DNA of 64,000 bases from Calonectria ilicicola (GCA_020809705.1 CP085825.1:2976001-3040000), one strand, 5' to 3'. Shown: positions 12,132 to 25,342, numbered from the stretch's first letter. Program-made: numbers and translations. The notes: generated by a model not told the origin, from the letters alone.

Positions 12132-12727
12132 TTTGAACAGCGCCGACACCGGGGGAGATGAATCGGCTAAGTGTTGGCTGGATAGGCAAGTATCGAGGGA
12201 ATGAAACTCGGGTGGCTGATTGAAGAGGTGATGGCAGCAGTTGTTGCAATGGTTCGAGAGCCGAGAGAGAAAGGTGATCTGTACGCGCAAAACCGAGTGT
12301 GAAGACTAATGATGAAAAGGTTTCATCACAAGTCTAATGCCATTGACACCAAACCGGATGATTTTGATTTAACTAAGCTCAGCGTTCTGCGCTTTCGCGA
12401 CTGGCTGCAGCTTGGCGAGGCTCAGGGAACGAGAAAGGTGCCGGAAAAAGGATGACCCGAAAACGCCAACCGCCTGAGCACAGACCACACCTTAAATCTT
12501 TTACCCAGCACAGCCAGTGAAAGAGGCTGGATTGGGTGAACGATAAGTCGAGGAAGGAGGGGTGACTGGGCGAGGGGCAAAATGTAGTGCCCCACCAAGG
12601 CGCCGATGCAGGACTCGTCGTCACGGCTAGCTTTTTGGCTTTGACTCATTCAATTCTTCAATCGAGTCGTTTATTGACAGATTGAAACTTCAATTACTCG
12701 GCATACCTCTCTCCAGACCACGCCAGC
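12132..12727. other. Bidirectional promoter, TAF9 / HIS4
   Basis: 596 bp between divergent starts. It carries a TGACTCA element near the HIS4 side (listed separately). No coding potential is seen. Confidence 0.6.
12642..12648 (+). promoter_or_regulatory. CPC1/Gcn4-type site (TGACTCA) upstream of HIS4
   Basis: An exact, palindromic-core TGACTCA lies 80 bp before the HIS4 ATG. This is the binding site of the cross-pathway activators Gcn4 (yeast) and CPC1/CpcA (filamentous fungi), which induce histidine genes on amino-acid starvation. The gene context makes a functional site likely; binding itself is inferred. Confidence 0.7.
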
Positions 12728-15345
12728 ATGGAGACGACACTCCCTCTGCCCTTTGTGGTCAGCGTTGCCGGCCCTGACGGCCAAATCGCTACCAGTGGAC
12801 TTTCTGTCCAAGAATTATCTCTCCTGGGCGCTGTATTCTTCGAGAATGCCTCTTCAGACTGGGTTCGCTATGGAATTACAGGGAATGTTTTGATGGACGC
12901 GACCCAGGTGTCCTCTTCCTCCGAAGTTGCCGATCTTCTCGACAGCGGGGTCCGAAAAGCCTTTGTCAAGGTCGAGAACATCGCTGAATGCCAAGATTTT
13001 GGCGCTCGTGTTGTTCCAACTGTCTCTAACCTGGATCTCTCTGCTGCCTCAGAAAATGGCCTTTTGATTAAGGATTTTGACCCCTCTGCCAGCGGCGTGG
13101 ACAAGTTTATTGAGGAAGCTCAAGCTAAGAAAATCAAGAACCTCTTCCTTAAACCTAAAGATGGAATTGCTCTCGAGTCCTTTATCGAAGTCGCCTCGAA
13201 AGCCAGGGCTATCCCCATTATTTCTTCCACTGGACTCACCACTGACAAAACGGACAGCAGTAAGTTGCTGCTGTCCAAGGTCATTGCCTCCTACTGGAAG
13301 TCCGATCGACCAGACAACCTCATTCCCACTGTAGTCACCGATGAAGCGGGAATTGCCTTGGGCCTCGCATACTCAAGCGAGGAGAGCATTCTAGAGGCCT
13401 TGAAGACACAGGCTGGCGTATACCAGAGCCGAAAGCGAGGACTCTGGGTCAAGGGCCTTACTTCAGGCGATACTCAGAAGTTGGTCAAGATTGGACTTGA
13501 CTGTGACAACGACACCCTCAAGTTTGTAGTAAACCAGAAGGGCCGCTTCTGCCACCTGGAGCAGTTTGGGTGCTTTGGCGAGCTTGCTGGAATTTCTGCC
13601 CTCGAGCAAACCCTCAAGTCAAGAAAGGAGTCTGCCCCTGTTGGTTCATATACCGCAAGATTATTTTCGGACGAGAAGCTTCTCCGAGCTAAAATTATGG
13701 AAGAAGCCGAGGAGCTTTGTGATGGAAAGACTAAGGAAAACATTGCCTTCGAAGCTGCGGACCTTATTTACTTTGCTTTGACTAAGGCTATCGGCGCCGG
13801 TGTCAGCCTCGCTGACATTGAGGCTAACCTTGATGCTAAGAGTCTTAAGGTTAAGAGGAGAGCGGGTAATGCCAAGGGTAAGTGGGCAGAGAAGGAGGGA
13901 ATTAAGACCGCTGAAGAACCAAGGCCTGCTCCTGCTCCTACCCCTGCCCCTAAGCCTGCAGACGGCCGCATCACCATGGAGAGAATCGATGCAACCAAGA
14001 CATCCGAGGCCGAGCTTATTGAGAAACTGAAGAGACCCTCTCAAAAGTCGCCCGATGCTATTCTTAAGATTATTCGCCCTATCATCGAAGAAGTTCGAAC
14101 TGGTGGTGACAAGGCAGTTCTGTCATACACCCACAAGTTTGAGAAGGCAACTTCTTTGACTTCACCCGTTCTAAAGGCACCCTTCCCTAAAGAGCTTATG
14201 GATATTTCTCCCGAGACTATCAAGGCAATTGATATTTCGTATGAGAATATCCGTAAATTCCACGCTGCTCAGAATGAAGAGAAGCCTCTTCAAGTTGAGA
14301 CCATGCCTGGCGTCGTGTGTAGCCGTTTTGCCCGACCTATTGAACGAGTTGGTTTGTATATTCCTGGAGGTACTGCCGTTTTGCCCAGCACAGCCCTGAT
14401 GTTGGGTGTGCCTGCAATGGTGGCTGGCTGCAAGAAGATTGTCTTCGCATCGCCTCCTCGCTCAGACGGTCGCATCACACCTGAGATTGTCTACGTTGCC
14501 CACAAGGTTGGCGCCGAGAGCATTGTTCTCGCCGGTGGTGCTCAGGCCGTCGCTGCTATGGCATATGGCACAGAGAGCGTGACCAAGGTCGACAAGATCC
14601 TCGGACCTGGCAACCAGTTTGTGACAGCAGCGAAGATGCATGTCAGCAACGATACAAACGCTGGTGTCGGTATTGATATGCCTGCTGGTCCTTCGGAGGT
14701 TCTTGTAATCGCTGATAAGGAGGCAAACCCTGCTTTCGTTGCTTCTGACCTGCTCTCCCAGGCTGAACACGGAGTGGACAGCCAGGTTATTCTCATTGCT
14801 GTAGACTTGAACGAGGAGCGGCTCCAGGCCATTGAGGACGAGGTTCACAAGCAAGCCATGGCACTGCCCCGTGTCGATATCGTTCGTGGCTCCATCGCCC
14901 ACTCTGTTACCGTTCTGGTTAAGGATGTTGACGAGGCCATGCGTATCAGCAACGAATATGCTCCTGAGCACCTTATCCTCCAACTCAAGGACGCTGAAAA
15001 GGTAGTAGACCTGGTCATGAACGCTGGCAGTGTATTTGTCGGTCAATGGACTCCTGAAAGTGTGGGCGATTACTCTGCTGGTGTCAACCACTCGCTACGT
15101 AAGTAACTGAAAACCATGAAAACGTGCTTATATATGCTGACGTTTTCTCTCTAGCAACCTATGGTTTTGCAAAACAATACTCCGGTGTTAATCTAGGCTC
15201 CTTCCAGAAGCACATCACCAGCTCTAACCTGACTGCCGAGGGTTTGAAGAATGTAGGCACCGCTGTCATGGAGCTTGCCAAGGTTGAGGAACTTGAGGCC
15301 CACAGGCGAGCAGTAGAAATCCGACTTGAACACATGTCTGCATAG
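12728..15345 (+). CDS. HIS4: Trifunctional histidine biosynthesis protein HIS4
   Basis: One polypeptide with three activities: phosphoribosyl-AMP cyclohydrolase (HisI), phosphoribosyl-ATP pyrophosphatase (HisE) and histidinol dehydrogenase (HisD), covering steps 2, 3 and the last two of the pathway. Exons are 12728-15098 and 15155-15345; 853 aa. After an N-terminal region of ~230 residues comes the cyclohydrolase domain (KRGLWVKGLTSGDTQK, LDCDNDT, FCHLEQFGCF). The pyrophosphatase (SYTARLFSDEKLL, KIMEEAEEL) follows to about residue 395. A Pro/Ala linker (PAPAPTPAPKPAD) leads to histidinol dehydrogenase, with the metal-site region SDLLSQAEHGVDSQ. The single intron interrupts the conserved SLPTYGFAKQYSGV block near the C-terminus. 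The TGACTCA site upstream suggests cross-pathway control. Confidence 0.97.
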
Positions 15346-15801
15346 TAGAAATGGGGAGGGAAATGGCGCAGCTACAAAATGGGTTTGATTTTTGGGTAGT
15401 TTTTGTAATAAACAAACAAGAGCTATACGCTAGTAGAGCGATGTGAAGTAGGCACAGTGTGTGTGATATGTCAATTCTGATACACCCGATGCTAGATGAC
15501 AATGCTTTTTTGTATCTGTACAGCATTTTGTGATCATACAAATGCAATGGTATTCCCAACGCCACGCTATGTTGTACTCCCGATATCCATAAAGCAGGTT
15601 TGTTCCTTTCCTTCTCCTACCATGTACCGTGTATGCCCTCCTTCCTACCTTTGTTTCGACACGAGTTGTTGAAATCTCATTCAGTCATCGAGATGCTTTA
15701 AAAATGGTTGAATGCCCGGAAACGCCTTCATTGTGGGCCAGTGACATCGGCAGCCACAATGTCAGTCCTCTGCTCACTCACTTAGCTCAAAAGCTTCCTG
15801 T
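15346..15801. other. Intergenic between convergent HIS4 and PAH1
   Basis: 3' flanks of convergent genes. Nothing else is recognised. Confidence 0.6.
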
Positions 15802-18195
15802 TTATACCTCTTTTTCGACCGAGAGTCGACTAACCCCAGTGATAAGCTCAGCAGGGACGTCCTCGACAATGATAGACTTGCGTCTCGCCGAGGCGCCACC
15901 AGCATGATCATTGTGTCCTGGCTGGAGGACATTCTCATCCTCGCTATCAATTTCATCATCGGCCTCTTCATACTGGTCTTCATCTTCAGCGTCTTCCTCG
16001 TATTGCCCGATGGTGGCTCTCAACTGTTCTTCATCGACACTGCCCGCCAGCTCGCTCTCTGCTTCGACAAATTCATCCATGGACGCACGAGAGAGATAGC
16101 TGTCACCCATTTCGTCGTTCATCTCCTCATCGTCAATATCATCATCTTCTTCGTCTTCCTCATACACACTTCCATGGTCCTCATGTTCGTCTTCATCGTC
16201 CTCATCCTCGTCCTCGTCCACGTCATCCTCTTCGCTTTCACTTGCAGAAAAGTCTGCTAGAGCGAGCGGGTCGTCCCTCCAGTACTGGAAGTCGGTATAC
16301 TCTTCACCACCACCCTTGACTAGGGTGCTGACAGGGGGAAAGTAATGATCTACGACCTCATTAATGTTGACATAGCTCAATTTGCGCTGATGAAGACTCA
16401 GAAGGTCCATTGAGACTTCGGAATTGGAGTTGATGGTAAAGATTCGATTTCGAGGTACATCAACAGTCCGGTAAGAAATTTGGTCTGTCAAACGGTTACC
16501 AAAACCAGCATAGAAGCAGGCGAAATCTAGTCCGTATAGACTGCGAATATCTCGAAGAGTAGCCATCTTAAAGACGTGGGGCTTTCGCAGATAGACCTCT
16601 CGCCTCAAAGCTGCCATTGTTCGATCCGGAGAGAGAATCGTAGGGCCAGGGGGCATTCGGCAGCCATCTTGAACAATACCTGCAAGATACGCCCTTGTGT
16701 TATCGGATTGGCCGACGGATCGACTTGTTAGATACATGATATTGTAGCCATTGGCACTGATATCACTGTAGAGTTTTGCGATGCCAGAATGCGTCCAGTC
16801 ACGTCCGATCATGTTAAGCACATGTCCGAGAGCATCGGACTTGGTGATTGTACCATCAATGTCAGAAATAACCACGGGGGTCCCATGTTTCCAGAGAAAC
16901 ATTTTGGCAGAGCATGTTGCTCGGTTGACAGTAAAGCTCATAGTGTTTTCTCCGGGCTGAAGATTCAGGTCCTTCAGCTGCTGACTAGTCAGCCGAAGCG
17001 TTTTGGCGTAATTCCTGTTGGGATCTCCCGCGTGGCCTGGCCCCGGTGGAGTTCGGGGAGGCGTGTGCATGTCAAGAGGACCAGCGTCAGACTCTGATCG
17101 GCGGTGAGAAGGCTGTGCCGGAGTCGTCGTCATATCGCTATTGTCACTTTGGTAACCGGGGTCCGAAACAGCGTCAGCTGCCACGGTTTCTCGGTGGGAT
17201 TTGAGAGAGGATTCGATCGTTTTGTTCATAGCAGCTTGCTTGGCACTCTCGCTGCTATAGATCCACAGGTTTCCCTGTTCATCGAAATCAAAGAGAGCCC
17301 CGATATCATAGTTGCCATCTAGCTCTTCAGTTAGAACTTTTCGGGCAAGAATCTCTGCACGAAGAACATCCTCATCGTTGTTCTTGAAACCTGACATATC
17401 TAACATGAGATCTCCTGTCTCGTTCACCCTTGTCGGAATGTTCGCGGCCGACAGCTCCCTGGAGAGTGTCATGGCACGTTCAAGCGCCTTTGGAGGGGCG
17501 AGGGGTGGCGGGCTGTGGGATCGATCAGAGGCCGGGCCCTCGCCCTGGAGCGAGTCTTCAATAGTTGGGGATCGCGCGGATTGTCGTAGAATGTCGTCGC
17601 TATGGGGGCGCTGGAGGGATGACCAATCTCCGGATGCTGGTCGCGAGCTTACTTGCCCTGGGGAGTATGACATAGGAGTGATCATGCCTGAATGAATATG
17701 TCGTTAGTTAGGACCCATGGCTGCAGGATAGAATAGATAAAGCATACCGTTCTCGTCTGCCCGAGAAAGGACAGTGGGCGCTGGGCGACGAGGCTTCTCA
17801 CCCCCTCCATCGAGTTCTAGGAGCTCTGGCTCCTGCAAGTCGTGGGCGGCATTCAACGGCGGACTGCTTGCAGGGCTGGAAGCGGGGGAAACGAGAGGAG
17901 ATGTCTGGAGCGACTGTGGGATGTTGTCTGTGGTCTCGAAAACAAAGAAAGCCTCGCCGCCTTCGCCTAGCTTCATTGAATAGTGCTGTTTGGAGCCATT
18001 GACCTGGAACTCAACCTTTTTATCTGACGGTCGTAGGAGGGAGAATTTTCCAAAGCGGACATGGAACGGAGAGCAGGCAAGGGAACCATCTTCTTGCTCA
18101 ACAACAATGACATCAATGGCACCACTGAGTGTTGCTGGATTGATTGAGTTCCATGCTGTCGAGACCGAGTCGCTTATATTTCGAACGTATTGCAT
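15802..18195 (-). CDS. PAH1: Lipin-type phosphatidate phosphatase
   Basis: Mg-dependent phosphatidate phosphatase that makes diacylglycerol and controls nuclear/ER membrane growth (yeast Pah1, fission yeast Ned1). Exons are 18195-17748 and 17687-15802; 777 aa. The N-LIP domain fills exon 1 (MQYVRNISDSVSTAWNSINP, DVIVVEQEDGSL, SPFHVRFGKFSLL). The C-LIP HAD domain holds the catalytic DIDGT at about residues 425-429, then YLTSRSVGQ and FYAGFGNRLTD. A WRDDPL segment after the catalytic domain resembles the C-terminal Trp/WRDP motif of yeast Pah1. The remaining ~150 residues are a long Asp/Glu tail, consistent with acidic-tail binding to the Nem1-Spo7 phosphatase. Many Ser/Thr-Pro sites in the middle fit the family's phosphorylation control. 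Confidence 0.96.
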
Positions 18196-21100
18196 TTTCG
18201 TACAGCTGCAGGGGTGGAGTGAGCTGTGGTGACGACGACCGGCGGCGCAAGATGGTGGAGGGGAGTCGATGGCGATCCCGCGACGGAACGTCGGCGGAGG
18301 GCTGAAGGAAGCCGGGGTGTGTTGACGTCAGGATGGTGATGCTGACAGGCGCAAAGAATGTTGCAACGCAAACCAAACCAAGCCAAAAAAAAGAAGAAAT
18401 ATATACGCCCCCCAAAAGCTGAACGAACGAGAATATTTTGGGGGATCGGAAATGTCTGCCGGACGAAAAGCTGGGGTACGTGGTATGTATGCAGGCCAGC
18501 AGTTGGGACGGTGGGAGAGAAGTGCGAGAACGAGAGCGAGTGAGCGCCGTAGCAGTGGATTGTTGGGGGCAGATGTGGCGGGAGAGGTTGAGCGCTACAC
18601 GACGAGGGGCCTGGACCACGGTGAGCTGCAGCTGCGGAATGCAAGATGCAGGCGGCTACGTATTGGACAGAGACGATGATGGTTCATCTGTGGTTTCTGC
18701 AAGTGATAGTACAGGTGAGAGTTTCAAGCAATCATGGAGAAAGGAGAGAGGAGAGAGAGCGAGAGAGCGAGAGAGGGTGGAAGAGGGAGAGGATGTAGCG
18801 AAATGCGCATTCCGCTTGGCGGGTTTTAGGCGGCGCTCTCGAGCTCCCTGGTGGCCGGCCGTCTAAGTCACCACGCCATCAGACAAAGCGCCCGGCGTTT
18901 GGTGGGCGGCAGTAGTGGAGTACCTGACATAATTACGGGGCCCAACATTGAGACAGGCGACAGAGCGTTTGCATGGATCATCCGGTGCCACATGACAGTG
19001 ACAAGTGGACAAAAGACCAGGCCAGAGCCCACGAACAGCCAGCCACAACCCAGCCTGGGCGAAAAGGCGATCACGCACGATGCGGCATCTGTGTCAATTG
19101 CATGCTGGGCTGCTGCAGAAGACGTGCAATGGCCAATCCACCTGGCTGTTAAAGTAGTACGTGTTAGCATTATCATTATTATTAGTTCTATGCTGCTGGT
19201 CTGTTTAGTCCTGCAGGTTGAGGCTGGGAGACAGCCCGAGAAACAATGACTTACAGCCCCTTGTTGAGACACGTCTTCACGTCACTTCTCGGAGCAAACT
19301 TTCGTTCCTCGTAAAGAAAAAAAAAACCACCAAAGAAAACGCAATTCAAATGCAGCGGCTACATTCCCACGTGGGCAGTCATCATCTTTTGGTGGCCCCG
19401 ACCAGCCTGCCTGATCCGAGTCAAGCCGCATGGGGCATTTTGGACGAGCCGCGGCTCAGGCTTGTGATCATGTGCTTCATCCCATGGCTTCTCAGCCCAT
19501 GATGAGAGAGAATTCTCCTGGAACTAATGACCTCCGGTCAAACTACCCGCCTTTTTTGTTTTTTTCTTTCCTTCCTTGACCCCGTCTCCTTCCATTCCAA
19601 AGGGCTAGCCTCATTTATCCCTGCAACAACGAGGGGCGCGTTGATGTCATTAGCTTGCGCTAGATGTTTAGCACTCAGCTGTAAGTGATCTTTGCCTCAC
19701 CGAATGAGCGGTGGGCATAATCCCCTCTGTTGGTACCACACCCATGTACCTTGCCTATTGGTGCCTTGGGACTCAGCTTTGTTGCTGTTGTTCATGGGGC
19801 CCTGAATATTCTCCATTTTACTTGGAGTTTACGCGTGGCAAAGCATGAATGTCTTGGTGTTTCACGTGCTAGCTATTCAATCACCCGCATATTTCCATGC
19901 TGCCCTCGGCGTCGGATGATGCCTCGGTCAGGCACCAATCATGAAAAGACATGAGATCAGATTATATATTGGGCATACTAAGGACACAGGCACATGGATG
20001 AAGAGAAGGTGAGAGCGGGCACTGATAGTTAACCCCACTGGATGTGCTTGAACCTGCATTCATCCATTTTATAGTAATGTGGAAGACAATCTGCATATCG
20101 ACATGAGCGTGACAAGCAGGGAAAAAAATAAAACATGCACTCATATGACGTTGCCACTTCCTCAACCTGACATCCTATGATGAAAGACACTCGGCATTTC
20201 TTAAGGGACATTGGTCAATTGACACAGCACCTCCCTATGGGACATTCTTTGCACTTTGTTTCTCTACCTGGCTCGTATAATCATCCAGACAACCATTGCT
20301 CAGTAAACGCTTTCAAAATGTTAGATCATGATGCACCAAGCTTCCATTCACCCTTCTTTTTGTCTGAGGGATTCGTGCTCATGTTCAAATCTTAACTTTA
20401 GCTTGGGATTTAGTAGGCATGTATTCTAGTGGGAAATGATATACAGACTTCCTTTCTTTTCTGTCGGCGTTCACCAAATTTTCCCCTTTGAGGAATTCGC
20501 ACGACCCAGACACCAAATCAGACCTCGGCCAAATCCGGTCACGAAAGCGGTCCACGCCGGACCCAGTAAGAGACACTGCTCATCCGGACACTCGTTTCCG
20601 AGTCTGGGCTTCGTGTGACGGATTAAACCCAGTTACTTAGTATATTACTCTGCAGCTGCAGCTTTTTCCCGTCGAGTCTCCGTAGCTTTGGGTCGCCACC
20701 GACATGATGGCGTTGCGTGTCATCGTTGGCGAACTCTAACGTGGCGCAGGTCCCTGCTTTTGTCTGCCAACCTAACTCTCATAGGTTGTAGCTGGACATA
20801 CAATAACACTGGAAGAATTGTGTCCCAGTGACTTCTTTACTACCCCGGAACTCAACTGCTCCTTGAAAAATGGTTCAATCAGAAAAGAACGACAAAATAA
20901 CATATAATGACCATTGAAAGAACTTGTCGTCTAAATTGCTTATTTATTTATAGATTAGTTGCAAGATGGTGAGAAAAATTAGAGGGTACATTCTTTCAAC
21001 AAGGATTGTGCTGCATCATGCCCGTGAAGATTATGCTCCATTCTCTGGTAGCCGCAAACATCATCTGCTGGCACTGCGACATTTTGTCGTCGTGCCCTAG

Positions 21101-21772
21101 TCTTCGGTAAAAGCCATTTTTATGCATGTCATTGTCTAAGCCCAAGCCTACCTGCAGCTTTCCTGCATCGCTAGCCACCTTCTGTGTTACAAAGATGGGG
21201 GAATGCATGCTTCATAAAAATAAATGCACGAGATCGTCGTTTACTGGGAGGGCTGCTGGTCTGCATGTATTTGAACAACTCACACAATGCGCATGCGCAT
21301 GTCCGAGTCAAAATGCTCAGTGGTTGTCAAAGCGCCAGCGTGATCAGCATTCCCGAAGGACGAATTAGAACGTCTTCAGTGGTAAACATGGGTCCCAAAA
21401 ACAACCCAGACACAGTGCAGAAAAACGGACTCTAGCGGCCCATCCGGCGGAGTTTCAGCGCTCTTCTACCGCATCAGCCAGGCTCTTACAGGCCTGCGCC
21501 CCCTCAAGCCTAGCTAGCCCTACAGCGCATCCTAGCATCGGACACAGTGCCAAGTTGCGTGTTGAAGCCTGCCCTCGTCGCCCCGATCACCCGCCAATCG
21601 ACTCCCGAGATTTACTGGGGAAACCATCGCACCCGGTCCCGAGCTCGAACTCCACGCCTTTTTTCTGCCATCTGCCGACAGACATCCCATCCCACCCACA
21701 CGACACAACGAGACACGACGCCCGGGTCCGTCTTGACGCACTTTCCCTCCAGACCGGGACCGCGCTGAGAAC
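18196..21772. other. 3.6-kb gene-free stretch
   Basis: The longest stretch without a supportable gene. It is the 5' flank of both PAH1 (-) and the FN3 gene (+). Frames above 100 codons occur around 18.4-19.3 kb on both strands, but they overlap one another and have no protein-like patterns. It contains a purine-only repeat tract (18736-18799), a CCCACGTGGG palindrome near 19367 and a 14-bp alternating palindrome ATGCGCATGCGCAT at 21287-21300. No tRNA or transposon signature was found. Confidence 0.6.
18736..18799. repeat. GA-rich low-complexity tract
   Basis: A run composed mainly of GAGA/GAGC units on the plus strand, about 550 bp upstream of the PAH1 start. This is simple-sequence DNA; such tracts are common in fungal promoters. 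Confidence 0.8.
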
Positions 21773-24700
21773 ATGTCATGGGAGTTGCCCGTCTTGACTT
21801 CTCTCATCCTCAGCGTCCTCAGCTTTTGGTGGGTCTATAGCCCGCACTCGAGCTACCAAAGGGCCGTCTTCTATGCCCTGCTCTGCGGCCTCACCCTGCT
21901 TCTCGACCCTCGCCGCGTCTTGCTGCACATGTCCGTCTCCGCGGCGACTCTCGACGAATTGCGCGACTTTCGTCTCCATGTGCTACTAATCAGCCACTTC
22001 AAGATGGTCTTGACACTCGGTGCTGTCGTCTGGTCAGTCTATCACAACCGTACCCCTCTCGCCCCAAGACGATTGCTTCGCCTCCCGCGGCTTCCGCCTT
22101 TGCTGACCTTTGCTATTGTTTGCCAGGCTCTTGCACCGTTCATGGCAAACCCTATGGAAGCCCGTTCCCGACCTGATCAACATTCTTGGGGTCGATGTAC
22201 CAGAATCCCCGGACGTTTCGCTCGCCGGCATTCGAGCCGACGCCGCTACTCTGAGCTGGTCACGGCCCCCGAGCAATCGGCCCGTGCAAAAATATTCTAT
22301 ACAAGTCAATGGAGTCCATGGTTGGTTGCCTAACTATACCGCTTACAGGGCCATTCAGTCCAATTAAAGATACTAACCATATTTATTCCAGTGGGCGATT
22401 CGCCAGGGAACGAGGTTGCAATCACAGTTACGGGGTTGAAGCCGGACCATTTTTACAACATCCGAGTAGTTGCAGTAGGGGCGAACAATTTTCAAGCCGG
22501 AAGTCCTGTAGTTCGCCTGCGAACCTTCGGCAAAGACGGAAAACCTCAACTTGGAAATTCCAGATTGCCGACCAGCTTCGCCGATAACGACCATCCACGA
22601 ACTAAATCCGATGTTGACAATGACGATTTTGATGCTCAGCGGTGCTCAGTGCCTTCCGTGGAAGCCGCGCCTGTTCTCGATGGCAATTCTGTGCCACCTG
22701 TTGACATGAGCGCGGGTACCCCGGCGCAGCGTCGGAATACGATAAATCGGCGACAACATTCTCCTTCTGTGGCGAGTACGGATCAGCCTCAAATTAAACC
22801 GTCTGTTTCCGATGGCCCCGAAATGTCTTTGGAGGAGTTGAATCAGAAATTTGAGAGTATTCGCAAGGAGATTGATGATACATTATCACAATGCGGCAAA
22901 GATGAGGCAGAATTCCAGCAGCAAGAGGAGGAATTAAAGAGGGAAAAAGAGCGCAAGAGGTTAGCCTTGAAGGAGAAGGAAGAACAGACGACGCAACTCA
23001 AAGCTTCGGTCCGCAGCACCATGGAGCAAATGCGCACTGCGGAGAAGGAGAAAGCAAAGAAAGAACAGCAATTAAAGGACAAGGAGACTAAGAAGTCCAA
23101 GGCCCGAGACAACATTGCAAAGCTAGAAAAAGACATTGAGCGGATGAAGAAGGAGAGGGAGGGATTTGAAGCGCAAAAGACGGAGTTGGAGCAAAAACGA
23201 GATTGCGATGTTGAAAAGCTTGATGAGACTAACGGAGAGCTGCAAGAAAAGTGTGCCGAATTAGAGGCGGAGCTAAAAGAGAAGGGGAAACAGCTTCAAG
23301 ATCTCAAGGCCGCACGCGAACAACTTCCAGGCGGAGATGATGAGCAATTCAAAGAGATGGACCTCCAAGTTCGGCGAGAGTGGGAAGCAAGACGGAAGGA
23401 ATTGCACAACCAGTTGGTAGCAGAAACGAAGAAGGGACATCACTTGGATCAGCACATTCGAGTCCTTGGCGAACAACTCAGCATCCAGCACCAATCCGGC
23501 CTCGCTTATTACAGCCAAGCAGATGCTGTGGCTATCGAATTCGAGCCACAAGTCAATAAGCGGCATAGTGGGAACAGCAACTCTCTCAACCGCTCATCTC
23601 CACCTGCTCAGCTCTCCATTCCCGACAGCAATTTCCTCGCATCCTCCGGCTTCACCCGCTCCGGATTTGCACCTGGACCGTTTATGGATATGGCAGCGGA
23701 TGGTCCTGACGATCATGAATCGGAATCCGAGTTGAGAGCCATTGGTGGCCCCTTAAGCCCAACTGCGCATTCTCTTCTCCCTTCTGACATCTTTGACGAA
23801 ACATTTGAACCCGAATCGAGGTCTCAGCACAATCCATTCCTCCCTGAAGCTATCACTGCCGATGAAGATGTCCCGCAATCTCCCGCCTCTTCGGGTCACT
23901 CCCTCAGTCTTTTCTCCAGTCCTCACGGTTCCTCCCACAACCTGCCATTTCCTCAGTACATAGATACTGATGGGCATTCACTTAACCTGACATCATCACC
24001 GACAGCACCACCAGCGACAGGCCACAGACTCACTAGCCTCTTATCTTCATTCCAGCGTAGTCGGGCACCTAAGATCCCGGAGGACAGTGGAATACCGATT
24101 GGAAGCTTGAAACCAGGACAGAGCCAGTCGTTTCCCCGTGGGACAGACGAACATGAAATGTTTGGCAACAAACGCAGGATTAGCTTTTCATGGATGAACC
24201 GCCACTCGGCTGTGGAGGGGACTCGCACAAGTGCACCAACATCGAAATCATTTTCCGCACGCCGATTGAATCCTTTTACGAGTTCGGCCGGCGCTCTTTT
24301 ACCTGATCGGGACCCAGAAAACTCCAGACCAGCATCCATTGCATCGTCAGATCTTCCACGCCCATCGACTGACAGTGGCCCTATTTGGGGAGCACCGGGA
24401 GAAATCTCCATGCTCGCTAAGAATCGCCTCTGGTCACCCCCCAATGAGGGACGTTGGCCTTCGCGAAACCCCTCCCGCCGTCCGTCGATTCATGGATCTC
24501 CCTCGGCTTTGGAGACTACTTTGGCATCTGCAGATGACGAGATCTTGGATGACGACGACCTTTTGGACCCCCAAACCTCGCCTAGTCAGGTTGGCGTTAT
24601 CGGTTCTCGCCCTCCGAGCCACAGGGCATCTATGAGCCAGCGATTGAACCCCGCGGCTCCAACGTTCATGGCCAACATTTTTCGCAAGGAGAAGGACTCT

Positions 24701-25342
24701 GGCCCTGAAAAGGAGAAGTCCAAGGGCAAAGAGAAGGAACGGCAAAGGGACAAGTCCAGCGAAGGTAGGGTCAAGAGTAAAGATAAGGGCGCCAGCACTC
24801 CTTCTCTTGAAATACCAGACAACCTTGACGACTCGCCTTCTGATTCACGGGTATCTCGGGATGGACACTCCGTCCACACTTTGATCTCAGTCTCTGAATC
24901 GCATGAGTCGCTGAATTTGGACACGACTGCCTCCAACTCAACCACTGACATGGCACCATCAAGCTATAAGGACCCGGAGAACGTAGTTAAGAAGCTGTTC
25001 CGTAAGGGAAGCTCCAGCAAGTTTAGTTTGTCGTCACGCTTGGGCAAGGACTCAGGACTTTTTAAGAAAGGACCAGGCAGTGCGACCTACTCAGAGAAGA
25101 ACTTGTCAGCAGAGCACCGATCTAGCATTGGTGACGCTGAAGAGCTGGGTGAAGATGCTGCCCAGCTGGGACGTAGCTTTGATAGCATGGCAAGCAGTCC
25201 TTCTTTAGGTGCAACGAGCTCGAAGGGCAAGGAAACCAAGGAGGGTCGCATGGGCACGTGGCGATTCTCAATGAAGAAGAAGGGCAAGGAAAAGGAGAGT
25301 CTGGAAATTGACAGGGCTACAGAAGAAGCTGGAGAGGTATGA
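21773..25342 (+). CDS. Membrane-anchored fibronectin type III / coiled-coil protein
   Basis: Exons are 21773-22032, 22127-22320 and 22392-25342; 1134 aa, all phases closing. The N-terminus has hydrophobic segments (LTSLILSVLSFWWVY, VFYALLCGLTLLL and VLTLGAVVWLL), so membrane insertion is likely. A single fibronectin type III domain spans about residues 112-200 (VPESPDVSLAGI, ATLSWSRP, ITVTGLKPDHFYNIRVVAVG) and is split by intron 2. A Lys/Glu-rich coiled coil runs from about 298 to 520. The rest is Ser/Pro-rich and disordered, ending in basic Lys stretches (KEKEKSKGKEKERQR, KKKGKEKE). Fungal proteins of this architecture are annotated only by domain; the function is unknown. A structural or scaffold role at a membrane is inference. 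Confidence 0.85.

Noticed and set aside
18438..19502. Overlapping frames of 95-142 codons on both strands
   Set aside because: They overlie a purine tract and each other, with repetitive Arg/Glu or random composition; no splice-consistent gene could be built.
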